Assembly (NCBI GenBank): GCA_964626385.1
Contig: CAZVEO010000014.1
Coordinates: 1-30,221 of the forward strand
DNA length: 30,221 nucleotides
Direction of reading: 5' to 3'
From: Scybalousia_A sp964626385
GTDB taxonomy: Bacteria; Bacteroidota; Bacteroidia; Bacteroidales; P3
Of the stretch, positions 15,590 to 22,524 are shown piece by piece. Positions within the stretch are counted from its first letter, which is position 1; each line of letters begins with the position of its first letter. A program made the position numbers and the translations under genes. The notes beneath the pieces were generated by a model that did no database searches, was not told where the DNA came from, and saw nothing but the letters and a program-made list of their open reading frames with translations.

Positions 15590-16636
15590 ATGCTAAAAAT
15601 AGATATACACAACCCAATAGAAAACCAAAAACAAGCCATATTCTTTTATGGTAGCAAGGAATATACCTTTGGCTTAGATGATTTAAGGCAAATAATAGAA
15701 AACAACCCAGAGGAACAAGAAATAACCCTTAATATTCACTGCGTAGGTGGTAGTGTTAGCGAGGGTTTGGCTATATATGATTATTTGCGAACCAGTGGCA
15801 AAACCATATACACCAACATAGAGGGCGATTGTCATAGTATGGCAATAGTATTGTTGCTTTCTGCACCTATGGAAAACAGAAGTTGCAACAAGAACGCTTC
15901 TGCACTTATACACAAAGTAAGCCAGTGGGTAATGGATGACAACATAACGGAAAAGAAAGCCACAGAAATGGCAAACGAAATAAAGCAATACGAACAAAAA
16001 ATAATCTCTATCTATGCAGAACGTACAGGCAAAGACAAAGATTATTTGCAAAAAATAATGGACGAGGAAAAAATAAGAGATGCTAATTTCTTAAAAGATA
16101 ATAACTTTGTAAATAGAATTAACGAATATAATACAAACCAAAAACACACAAAAACAATGAGTAAAACATTATTACAACGTGCCAAAGACTTTCTAAGAAA
16201 GCAAGGCACAATGACAAACTTTGTCTTTGAGGACATCGAGGGCAATGTTTTGTTTGAAACTACGGAGCAAACCGACCATTTAGAAGTAGGTATGAGTGCA
16301 ACGCCTGATGGTATCTTTACACTTAGTGAAGACACAACAGAAAAGAAAGCGGGTACAGTCGTAACCGTAGCAGACGGTATTATCACTGACCTGCAAGAAC
16401 CAAACAACGAAGAGTTGGAGGAGCTTAAAAAACAGACAGGTATAGAAAGCGAGGATGTCAATGCTTTAAAGATTATCAAAGACTTGCAAGGACAACTAAA
16501 CGAAAAACAGGCTTTGATAAACGAGGCAAAAGACATAATAAGCGACTTTGTGCCTTCTGAACGCAAGGCAACTCCTATTGTCAATGAGGAACTCAATGTA
16601 ATAGAAAGACTTAAACTAAAAAGAAACAACAAGTAA
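15590..16636 (+). CDS. ClpP-type prohead protease fused to a scaffold-like region
   Basis: About residues 1-185 form a ClpP-like serine protease: NIHCVGGSVSEGLAIYDYL (49-66), GDCHSMA with Ser83 as the probable nucleophile, and ALIHK with His108 as the probable general base. Such enzymes mature capsids by removing the scaffold. The C-terminal part (about 190-348) has a small beta domain (LEVGMSATPDGIFTLSED) and a helical tail with QTGIESEDVNALKIIKDLQG and LNEKQALINEAKDIISDF, as in scaffold proteins. An internal ATG at codon 190 probably gives a separate scaffold. The leader TTAACCAAAAAC at 15564-15575 supports the start. Major capsid follows after 35 bases. Confidence 0.85.
   Translation: MLKIDIHNPIENQKQAIFFYGSKEYTFGLDDLRQIIENNPEEQEITLNIHCVGGSVSEGLAIYDYLRTSGKTIYTNIEGDCHSMAIVLLLSAPMENRSCNKNASALIHKVSQWVMDDNITEKKATEMANEIKQYEQKIISIYAERTGKDKDYLQKIMDEEKIRDANFLKDNNFVNRINEYNTNQKHTKTMSKTLLQRAKDFLRKQGTMTNFVFEDIEGNVLFETTEQTDHLEVGMSATPDGIFTLSEDTTEKKAGTVVTVADGIITDLQEPNNEELEELKKQTGIESEDVNALKIIKDLQGQLNEKQALINEAKDIISDFVPSERKATPIVNEELNVIERLKLKRNNK
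16157..16636 (+). CDS. Probable nested scaffold protein (internal start)
   Basis: An in-frame ATG at 16157 (codon 190 of the protease gene) would give a 159-residue protein equal to the scaffold-like end. Two observations support it: the sequence just upstream (16133-16145, ACAAACCAAAAAC) matches the leader that precedes other genes here, 11 bases before the ATG, and the start coincides with the domain boundary. Nested scaffolds are known from phage lambda (C/Nu3). The expression of this form is inference. Confidence 0.6.
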   Translation: MSKTLLQRAKDFLRKQGTMTNFVFEDIEGNVLFETTEQTDHLEVGMSATPDGIFTLSEDTTEKKAGTVVTVADGIITDLQEPNNEELEELKKQTGIESEDVNALKIIKDLQGQLNEKQALINEAKDIISDFVPSERKATPIVNEELNVIERLKLKRNNK

Positions 16637-16671
16637 AGAATTTTATTAACCAAAAACATTTTAAAAAAACT

Positions 16672-17697
16672 ATGGCAACAATAGATTTATCTCAATTTGC
16701 GGATACCTTTAAGGGACAAAACCTTATGGATATCAACAAACTTGTAACCGACAAACTTATAGAAATATCCGACCTACCTAAGATGGTTACAATGTTTGAT
16801 GACACTGTATTCAATCAAGAAATGGGCTTTATAGGAGAAAGCGGACTTATAGGCAAAGCAGGTTACCTAACAGGAGCAAACATTCAAAACGATGACTACG
16901 ATGTAGCGGTTAGAAAAGTAACCTTTGAACCTAAACAATGGGGTGCAAGACTTAAACTTGACTATACTTCTTTTGCTACAAGTTGTGCAGTGTATGCTTT
17001 GAACAAAGGCTGTAGAGTATCTAACTTGCAAGATACCGATATAATGGAGGTTATAATAGACAACGTGGCAAGAGCCGTTAGTCTTTTCCAGTGGCGTTTG
17101 TATTGGTTTAACAATACTCAAATAAGCGTTACAGAAGACAGCACAACGGGCGACTTAAAAACAGGTGTTGATAAAAACTATTTCAACATAATAGACGGTT
17201 TCTTTACTCAAATGCTTAAACAAATAGAAACTAACGCTAACCAAAAAGTAACCTACAACGCCGATAACATAGCAAAGACTTTGGAGGATTTGTATTTCAA
17301 TGCTTCTATACCTTTGAGAGACCAACCTGACCAGGTAATACTTTGTACTCAAAGTTTTGCCGACCAGTATAGGAAAATGCTTTCTTCTAAGGGTGAGTTG
17401 GAAAGTATGCTTGCTAACTTGGAAAATGGTAAAAAAGTATTGACCTATCAAGGTGTACCTTTGGAACCTATAAAGGTATGGGACGAAATAATAGCAAACT
17501 ACTTTGATACTGACACAGCAAAACACAGAGCAGTATTTACCGCAAAAAGTGTTTTGGGATGTGCTACCGACAGTTTGGATAGTTTCAAAGACTTTAACAT
17601 TTTCTACGACAATTTTAGACGTGAGACCTACATAGATATTGCAGGTAAAGCAGATTGCAAATTGTTGAACCCAGATATGTTTGTATACGCATACTAG
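16672..17697 (+). CDS. Major capsid protein
   Basis: The 341-residue protein lies directly behind the protease/scaffold gene, the usual place of a capsid gene. It begins MATIDLSQFADTFKGQNLMD, has a strand-rich section with GKAGYLTGANIQNDDYDVAV and an alpha segment with DIMEVIIDNVARAVSLFQWR (about residues 123-142), and ends with DADCKL-like strands preceding DMFVYAY. HK97-type capsids of Bacteroidota phages often have this layout (a GxxG-rich N-terminal half and a final 'Arg-x-Glu-Thr-Tyr-x-Asp-Ile' strand). Its N-terminus is short, which fits a separate scaffold. The leader TTAACCAAAAAC (16646-16657) lies 14 bases upstream of the ATG. A hairpin array follows its stop. Confidence 0.8.
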   Translation: MATIDLSQFADTFKGQNLMDINKLVTDKLIEISDLPKMVTMFDDTVFNQEMGFIGESGLIGKAGYLTGANIQNDDYDVAVRKVTFEPKQWGARLKLDYTSFATSCAVYALNKGCRVSNLQDTDIMEVIIDNVARAVSLFQWRLYWFNNTQISVTEDSTTGDLKTGVDKNYFNIIDGFFTQMLKQIETNANQKVTYNADNIAKTLEDLYFNASIPLRDQPDQVILCTQSFADQYRKMLSSKGELESMLANLENGKKVLTYQGVPLEPIKVWDEIIANYFDTDTAKHRAVFTAKSVLGCATDSLDSFKDFNIFYDNFRRETYIDIAGKADCKLLNPDMFVYAY

Positions 17698-17743
17698 CAC
17701 CCACAGGGTGTTTTATATGGGCATAGCCTTAAAAACACCCTGT
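17698..17743 (+). repeat. Triloop hairpin within a longer hairpin after the capsid gene
   Basis: CACCC-ACA-GGGTG (17698-17710) starts on the base after the TAG stop. ACAGGGTGTTTT (17703-17714) also pairs perfectly with AAAACACCCTGT (17732-17743), enclosing the spacer and a GGC-ATA-GCC hairpin. The two structures are mutually exclusive, so this element could switch between a short and a long fold. Confidence 0.72.
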
Positions 17744-17790
17744 ACTAATATTAAAAGAAAATAAATAACCAACAAAAAAAATAAAGAATT

Positions 17791-18375
17791 ATGGCTTGTG
17801 AAAATATATTAAAAGGATTGTCCGCTTTTGATTGCGATACCCCTTACGGTGGTACTACGGGCAAGGTAATTTTGGTAAATTACGATGATATTAAAAGAGA
17901 TACTCTAACCATCACAGAGGGCAAACTTACAGCTTTGGCTCTAAATACGGGCAAAAAAGGAGTAGCCTTTGAGGGTGCAGGCAACAACGCAAATATAGGT
18001 AGTTTTACCTTTTCTCAGGGAACCTACGGCGGAGGAACCTATACGCACCAGTTGGAACTTAGAGATTTCAAGGGTGGAGCAGACGCTTACCAGTTTTTAG
18101 AGGGCTTGAAACAAAATAACGTAGTTGCTATTGTAGAAACCAAATACAAAGGTGAGAACAATGCTTCTGCTTTTACTGTTTATGGCTTACAAGCAGGTAT
18201 GCGACTAAGCGGACACGAAGGAACAACGGAGTTTTCTGACGGTGTTATAAGTACTTTTACACTTGCAACAGACGAAAACTCTCCTGAACCTATGCCACCT
18301 ATTACCTTATTTGCTACTTCTTACGAAGCAACGCAAACATTGGTTAACGGACTAACAACCACAGCAACGGAATAA
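17791..18375 (+). CDS. Major tail (tube)-like protein
   Basis: The 194-residue protein is beta-rich and acidic. It begins MACENILKGLSAFDCDTPYG, continues GGTTGKVILVNYDDIKRDTL and GTYTHQLELRDFKGGADAYQ (about residues 85-104), then VVAIVETKYKGENNASAFTV (about 112-131). A single-domain protein with this strand pattern and length, one gene after the capsid, is the usual tail tube subunit in Bacteroidota siphophages. Expression is presumably high. A head-tail connector or head decoration protein is the main alternative. A long hairpin follows its stop. Confidence 0.62.
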   Translation: MACENILKGLSAFDCDTPYGGTTGKVILVNYDDIKRDTLTITEGKLTALALNTGKKGVAFEGAGNNANIGSFTFSQGTYGGGTYTHQLELRDFKGGADAYQFLEGLKQNNVVAIVETKYKGENNASAFTVYGLQAGMRLSGHEGTTEFSDGVISTFTLATDENSPEPMPPITLFATSYEATQTLVNGLTTTATE

Positions 18376-18385
18376 GTTTTAAAAG

Positions 18386-18422
18386 AAGGTTATGATAGGT
18401 TAAGGTAACTTATCATAACCTT
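18386..18422 (+). other. 12-bp hairpin between the tube-like gene and 18455
   Basis: AAGGTTATGATA (18386-18397) and TATCATAACCTT (18411-18422) form a perfect 12-bp stem with a 13-base loop. No T run follows, so it is more likely an RNA stability or processing element, or a weak attenuator, than a terminator. It would let the tube-like gene be expressed above the genes behind it. Confidence 0.6.
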
Positions 18423-18454
18423 AGATAACTTATAAAGAAAAAAGGAGTAAAACA

Positions 18455-18847
18455 ATGAAGGAAAGGTTAAAAGAGTTTCAAGCATTTTTTAAAGACAATG
18501 GTATTTCTTTAAGTGATGATGAAGCAATAATAGAGTATTTCTCAAACCCAAACAACCAAGAAAAACGCAAAGAGCTACAAGCATTATACCTTTACCTTTA
18601 TGGTACAAGGTTAAGGGGATGTAAAAATTGTCTTGTAGACGCTTTTGTGCAAATAATGTATTACAACCCTGAAAGCATTATTGAGGGCAACGTAGGTGGT
18701 AAAAGATTATTAAGAGGAGTAGTTTTAAGTGACTATAAGAAAGACAAAGCAGAACAAAAACCCTTTATCACCTTTGGCAAAACAACACCGGAATTATTAG
18801 ACTACTATTGGGAAAATTACCCTGAGTATAGAGTTTATTTTGTGTAA
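18455..18847 (+). CDS. Phage protein of unknown function
   Basis: The 130-residue protein is helical in its first half, then contains ALYLYLYGTRLRGCKNCLVD followed by AFVQIMYYN (about residues 44-72). The Gly-Cys-x-x-Cys-x-x-Asp-Ala segment is a pattern I have seen in small proteins of Bacteroidota phages, but I cannot assign a function. The paired cysteines could bind a metal or be structural. It follows the tube-like gene and precedes the portal. It is in the place where a tail assembly chaperone would sit, but no frameshift site is obvious. An AAAGGAG stretch lies 9 bases before the ATG, one of the few Shine-Dalgarno-like sites in the window. Confidence 0.65.
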   Translation: MKERLKEFQAFFKDNGISLSDDEAIIEYFSNPNNQEKRKELQALYLYLYGTRLRGCKNCLVDAFVQIMYYNPESIIEGNVGGKRLLRGVVLSDYKKDKAEQKPFITFGKTTPELLDYYWENYPEYRVYFV

Positions 18848-18866
18848 AGAATAAAGACTTTAAGCA

Positions 18867-19985
18867 ATGAAAAACGACGATTTAAGAACCATACAGCAAC
18901 AAAACCTAAGTTATAACAGCAACTTAGATATAATGCAATGGGGAGCAAAAAACGACTACCCACAGCAATTATTAAGAGTATTGCAAAACTCTGTAACTGC
19001 TACTGAATGTTTGCATATCTATACTTCTTTTCTTGTAGGGCAAGGCTTTGTTACGGACACTTTCAACCAAATAGAAATAAACCGCAAAAGGCAAACACTT
19101 TTTGACTTATTGTCTTTCATTGCTAAGGACTACGCAATTTTTGGAGGCTTTGCCGTTTTGGTAAAATACAATGCTTTGTTGCAAGTCAAAGAGTTGTACC
19201 CTATACCTTACGAACAATTGCGCATAGCCGACAGGGATGAAAATTATAACTACCAACACATTGCACTGCATGAGGACTGGGGCAAAGAATACCAAAGATT
19301 AAAACGCTTTGATGTAGAGGATATTAAGCGTTTTCCTTTCTTTGATAACAGCACAGAAAGATTAAAAGCAGAAATCTTACAAGCAGGAGGTATAACGAAC
19401 TATAAAGGGCAAATCTTTTATTATTCTAACGGCGGGCAAAAAGAATACCCACAACCTCTATACACCCCAGCCGTTAAAGATATGCACACAGAAGACACCA
19501 TTGCGACCATAAACAACCGCAACGCTTATAACCGTTTTATGCCGAGCGGTTTGCTTATACAGGTATTGAACAACAACGGAATAGATGAGTACGAAGCACA
19601 AGAATTGAACCAACAATTCCAAGAGAATTTTCTACAAGCACAGGGACCTGACAATTTGGGTAAAATAATGGCTTTGACCGTCAGGGACAAGGAGGATATA
19701 CCACAATTTATCTCTATGCAAACAAACAACTATGCAGAGGACTATAAGGTTACTTCTGAAAACGTCAAAAAGAGTATTAGACAAAGTTTTCATTTGCCAC
19801 CAATACTTTGCAGTGAAAGTGTTTCGACGGGCTTTGATACTAATGCAATGCAAAGTGCTTTCATCTACTATAACCAACAAACACAAAGAGAAAGACAAAC
19901 GATAGAACAGGCACTGCAAAAACTATTAAACAACCCACAACTAAAAATCAAACCTCTACAATGGCAGACGACGTCTGTTTTATAA
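18867..19985 (+). CDS. Portal protein
   Basis: The 372-residue protein has the layout of phage portals of the HK97/SPP1 type. It begins with DIMQWGAKNDYPQQLLRVLQ (about residues 21-40), then the wing with ECLHIYTSFLVGQGF and DYAIFGGFAVLVKYN, then LYPIPYEQLRIADRD (about 109-123), a stem region around GLLIQVLN, and C-terminal helices with SFHLPPILCSESVSTGFDTN. The 'Asn-Asp-Tyr-Pro' start and the Leu-Pro-Pro-x-Leu segment are characteristic. The dodecamer forms the channel for packaging and tail joining. At 372 residues it is on the short side. Its position far from the large terminase (24525) departs from the usual adjacent order. Confidence 0.85.
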   Translation: MKNDDLRTIQQQNLSYNSNLDIMQWGAKNDYPQQLLRVLQNSVTATECLHIYTSFLVGQGFVTDTFNQIEINRKRQTLFDLLSFIAKDYAIFGGFAVLVKYNALLQVKELYPIPYEQLRIADRDENYNYQHIALHEDWGKEYQRLKRFDVEDIKRFPFFDNSTERLKAEILQAGGITNYKGQIFYYSNGGQKEYPQPLYTPAVKDMHTEDTIATINNRNAYNRFMPSGLLIQVLNNNGIDEYEAQELNQQFQENFLQAQGPDNLGKIMALTVRDKEDIPQFISMQTNNYAEDYKVTSENVKKSIRQSFHLPPILCSESVSTGFDTNAMQSAFIYYNQQTQRERQTIEQALQKLLNNPQLKIKPLQWQTTSVL

Positions 19986-20030
19986 CGCATAGCGACTACA
20001 AGTCGGTTTTTAAGGGCAAAGCCGTTATTT
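19986..20030 (+). repeat. Triloop-hairpin array after the portal gene
   Basis: CGC-ATA-GCG (19986-19994) starts right after the TAA stop. It is followed by GAC-TACAA-GTC and, after a TTTTTAAG spacer, a GGC-AAA-GCC hairpin. The CGC/GCG stem here and GGC/GCC stem downstream show different but paired bases. Confidence 0.7.
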
Positions 20031-20073
20031 TACCATGCAAACCAATGAGAACCTATAAAACAAAAAAAACAAA

Positions 20074-20973
20074 ATGGCAGATATAATATTTCCAAGTGAA
20101 TTTAAAAATATAGGAGAAATAGCCTTAGAGGATATTTTGCTTATAAACGATTACAGCCAAACACAATCAGGCGAGGAGACAAATTTTATTGCTTCAATAG
20201 AGCAAATTGTCAATTTCTTAAATACTCAAAGCGGTGCTTTCAAAGGTATAGCACACCCACAAACAGAGTACGAAAGAAAATATAAAGAAGAGTACTATAT
20301 TGCTTTTGAACGAGGAACATATACCTTTACGGACGAGAAAGGCAACGCACTTGATTTGAAAGGACAAGCAATAAACATTATTGCTAATGAGGGCAAAGAC
20401 TATTGGACGGCAACAGAAATTATCAATATTTCTAACCTTGCCGACCAGAACACAGTCAACAAGCAAATAGAGGCTTTGCAACCAGAGAACTATTTGCAAA
20501 AAAACGCTATGCAGGACGAGGAACAAACAACCTTTGATTTTGGAACCATAAGCGAGGAGGACAATCAAAAGTATTTTAGAACCTATGATAATGATACAAC
20601 GGCTTCGGAGCGTTTGTCTTTTAGTTTGGTTAAAGGAGCATTGCAAACCTATGTTAAACAACAAATGGCTTTGCACCCGACTTTTACCGATATGTACAAT
20701 GCAATAGGTAGTATAATGGGAGGAGGTAGCAGTGATAGTTTGGCAAGACAGGTAAGCAATTTGCAAAGCGAGATGCAACAAATAGCAGTGCCTTTCTCAA
20801 AGCAAGAACAGGTACAAATCAAATATACATTTAACCACATACCAAAGACTTTGATTTTGGACGGCAACGGCAACGAAGTTGTAGCAAGTGTGCAGTACTT
20901 TGTTAGTGAAAAGTTTTTGCAAGTAAACTTAAACCCTGATGAAGTAGCCGAGGGTATCATATACGTAGTCTGA
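20074..20973 (+). CDS. Virion structural protein, fibre- or head-appendage-like
   Basis: The 299-residue protein begins MADIIFPSEFKNIGEIALED, and later contains AFKGIAHPQTEYERKYKEEY and YYIAFERGTYTFTDEKGNAL (about residues 73-92). Bacteroidota phages often carry such proteins, which join a short N-terminal anchor to a beta-rich domain and a helical coiled coil (here about 160-255 with a Gly-Gly-Gly hinge). The C-terminal 45 residues are a beta strand set with TFNHIPKTLILDGNGNEVVA. No enzyme motif is visible. It lies between portal and lysozyme. Fibre or appendage is the best guess; specificity is unknown. Confidence 0.6.
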   Translation: MADIIFPSEFKNIGEIALEDILLINDYSQTQSGEETNFIASIEQIVNFLNTQSGAFKGIAHPQTEYERKYKEEYYIAFERGTYTFTDEKGNALDLKGQAINIIANEGKDYWTATEIINISNLADQNTVNKQIEALQPENYLQKNAMQDEEQTTFDFGTISEEDNQKYFRTYDNDTTASERLSFSLVKGALQTYVKQQMALHPTFTDMYNAIGSIMGGGSSDSLARQVSNLQSEMQQIAVPFSKQEQVQIKYTFNHIPKTLILDGNGNEVVASVQYFVSEKFLQVNLNPDEVAEGIIYVV

Positions 20974-21000
20974 GGCTAACCTATAAGGGCAAAGCCTTAA
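20971..21000 (+). repeat. Triloop-hairpin unit at the stop of 20074-20973
   Basis: The stop TGA is part of TGAGGCTAACCT, a degenerate AGG-CTAA-CCT hairpin. After the spacer ATAAG a GGC-AAA-GCC hairpin (20988-20996) follows. The gene's stop codon again coincides with the beginning of the unit. Confidence 0.62.
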
Positions 21001-21040
21001 AAAAGAAAGAACAATTACTATAACCAAGAACATAAGAACT

Positions 21041-21481
21041 ATGAGAACCACACAGCGAGGGATAGACCTTATAAAGAGGTTTGAGGGCTTGAGATTGAAA
21101 GCATACAAGCCAGTAAAGACAGAAAAGTACTATACCATAGGATACGGACACTACGGAGCCGATGTAACGGAGGGTATGGTTATAACAGAACAGCAAGCGG
21201 AGGAACTGCTAAGGAAAGACTTACAGAAGTTTGAAAACGGAGTAAGTGATTTGACTAAGGGGGTAGAGTTGAAGCCACAGCAATTTGATGCATTGGTGTC
21301 GTTTGCGTATAATGTAGGTTTAGGAGCCTTTGAGAAGAGTACGCTATTAAGAAAGGTTAAGAACAACCCTAACGATTGGACGATAAAGAGCGAGTTTTTG
21401 AAGTGGCGTTTAGCGGGAGGTAAGGTATTGGAGGGTTTGGTTAAACGTCGTCAAGCCGAAGCGGGTATGTATTTTTCCTAA
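21041..21481 (+). CDS. Endolysin, GH24 (T4-type) lysozyme
   Basis: The 146-residue protein matches the GH24 family over its whole length: TTQRGIDLIKRFEGLRLKAY (Glu15 in the catalytic FEG motif), then YYTIGYGHYG (Thr32), LKPQQFDALVSFAYNVGLGA (about residues 84-103), and GGKVLEGLVKRRQAEAGMYF at the end. In T4 lysozyme the catalytic residues are Glu11, Asp20 and Thr26; the Asp position here is not evident, and many phage members have Cys or another residue. It hydrolyses peptidoglycan at lysis. It has no signal peptide, so it needs a holin or other export, which is not recognised here. It is followed by a Panacea gene, not by the spanin-like gene, which is 2 kb away. Confidence 0.92.
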   Translation: MRTTQRGIDLIKRFEGLRLKAYKPVKTEKYYTIGYGHYGADVTEGMVITEQQAEELLRKDLQKFENGVSDLTKGVELKPQQFDALVSFAYNVGLGAFEKSTLLRKVKNNPNDWTIKSEFLKWRLAGGKVLEGLVKRRQAEAGMYFS

Positions 21482-21497
21482 AAGTTTAATACTATAT

Positions 21498-21534
21498 ATT
21501 CGTTTTTCAACGTTATAACAAGAAAAAAACGAAT
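21498..21534 (+). promoter_or_regulatory. Hairpin enclosing the start codon of the Panacea gene
   Basis: ATTCGTTTTT (21498-21507) and AAAAACGAAT (21525-21534) form a perfect 10-bp inverted repeat. The second arm contains the first two bases of the ATG at 21533. In RNA it could hide the start; in DNA it could be an operator for an autoregulator. Both are inference. Confidence 0.55.
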
Positions 21535-22036
21535 GAAAAGTAACGCAATAGCAATAGCCAACTATTTCATAGATAAGTCGCAAGTGGAAAACAAAGAACT
21601 AACTTTATTATTTTTAATAAAGTTAGTTTATTTGGCACACGGTTATTTATTAGCAATGATGGATGATGGGGGGTTTGACCCTCGATTTGATAAGGTAGAG
21701 GCTTGGAAATATGGTCCTGTGATACCTTCTGTTTATCATACATTTAAATATAATAAGACAAACCCCATAAAAGAAAAGGGCACCGTATTAACATTTGATG
21801 AGAATAACGTACTTATTTTTGAAGAACCAGAAATAACTGATAGCGGGCAAAAGATAGTGTTGGATTTTGTTTGGAATAGGTACAAGAATTATAGTATAGA
21901 GGAGATAATCAAACTCACACACAGAGAAGATACCCCGTGGGCTTATTGTTATAGGGTAGGTAAGAACGTTGAGATACCAGACGAATATACCTCTATGTAT
22001 TACAAAAGAATGGTAGAACGCTTAACTACATCATAA
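21533..22036 (+). CDS. Panacea (DUF4065) domain protein, possible antitoxin
   Basis: The 167-residue protein fits DUF4065/Panacea: NAIAIANYFIDKS at the N-terminus, LTLLFLIKLVYLAHGYLLAM (about residues 23-42), VEAWKYGPVIPSVYHTFKYN (about 60-79), and near the C-terminus IEEIIKLTHREDTPWAYCYR. In known cases Panacea proteins are antitoxins whose domain is paired with many unrelated toxins, including small membrane-active ones. Here the next gene starts 4 bases downstream and encodes a small protein with two membrane helices, the expected layout for a Panacea toxin pair. Phage SocA-like roles are also known. A hairpin over the start codon may serve regulation. Confidence 0.85.
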   Translation: MKSNAIAIANYFIDKSQVENKELTLLFLIKLVYLAHGYLLAMMDDGGFDPRFDKVEAWKYGPVIPSVYHTFKYNKTNPIKEKGTVLTFDENNVLIFEEPEITDSGQKIVLDFVWNRYKNYSIEEIIKLTHREDTPWAYCYRVGKNVEIPDEYTSMYYKRMVERLTTS

Positions 22037-22040
22037 CAAT

Positions 22041-22358
22041 ATGGATACAGAACAAAGATTAGCGAAGTTAATCTACAAGATACAAAACCCTATTGATGCT
22101 TCAGAGGAGATTGCTTATAAGACAAAAGAGATAGAGAATAAGTCGGCGGGCAAAGATATAGAACACAGAGAAATATTAGTTTTATGGGTAATTATTTTTG
22201 CGAGTTGTTATATGCTTATTGTTTTTGTTATATTATTTATTGCTATGTTTAGAGGAGGCTTATCTAACGTTGTGTTAATTACATTATTAGGTACTACCAC
22301 GGCAAATGTTTTGGGTTTGCCATACATTGTTTTGAAAGGGCTTTTTAAGAAAAAATAG
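22041..22358 (+). CDS. Two-helix membrane protein, candidate toxin partner of Panacea
   Basis: The 105-residue protein has a polar, charged N-terminal half (about residues 1-47), then two hydrophobic helices: LVLWVIIFASCYMLIVFVIL (about 48-67) and LLGTTTANVLGLPYIVLKGL (about 82-101), and ends FKKK. The LLGTTTANVLGL phrase looks like that of several small membrane proteins of unknown role. It begins 4 bases after the Panacea gene, so is probably translated with it. In a toxin-antitoxin pair it would act on the inner membrane. As it is near the lysozyme, a holin is the main alternative. Nothing in the sequence decides between the two. Confidence 0.7.
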   Translation: MDTEQRLAKLIYKIQNPIDASEEIAYKTKEIENKSAGKDIEHREILVLWVIIFASCYMLIVFVILFIAMFRGGLSNVVLITLLGTTTANVLGLPYIVLKGLFKKK

Positions 22359-22380
22359 GAGGTATGTACTTTTCTTAAAG

Positions 22381-22444
22381 GCACAGGCACAGCCTGTTTT
22401 AAAAGGGCAAAGCACCCGCAGGGTGTTTTATATAGGCAAAGCCG
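22381..22444 (+). repeat. Triloop-hairpin array after the Panacea pair
   Basis: ACAGGC-ACA-GCCTGT (22383-22397), then a TTTTAAAAGGGCAAAG spacer with half-hairpin, CACCC-GCA-GGGTG (22413-22425), a TTTTATATAG spacer and GGC-AAA-GCC (22435-22443). It shows the A-type and B-type stems in one array, in the reverse order of the array at 96-160. Confidence 0.75.
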
Positions 22445-22458
22445 TTACAAGAACTTAT

Positions 22459-22500
22459 AATAACCTACCTTGTTAAGATACTACGAGGCGGGTTATTTTC
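22459..22500 (+). terminator. Probable terminator after the Panacea pair
   Basis: AATAACCTACCT (22459-22470) pairs with AGGCGGGTTATT (22486-22497) with one G-U and one A-C mismatch, and is followed by a short TTC run. The U tract is weak, so efficiency is uncertain. It separates the Panacea pair from the next gene. Confidence 0.5.
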
Positions 22501-22524
22501 GTTATAGAGAGAAATATTTTTAAG

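Noticed and set aside
96..22444. CRISPR array or simple intrinsic terminators as the explanation of the hairpin repeats
   Set aside because: The units differ in stem sequence, lack regular unique spacers and lack U tracts, and no cas gene is visible.
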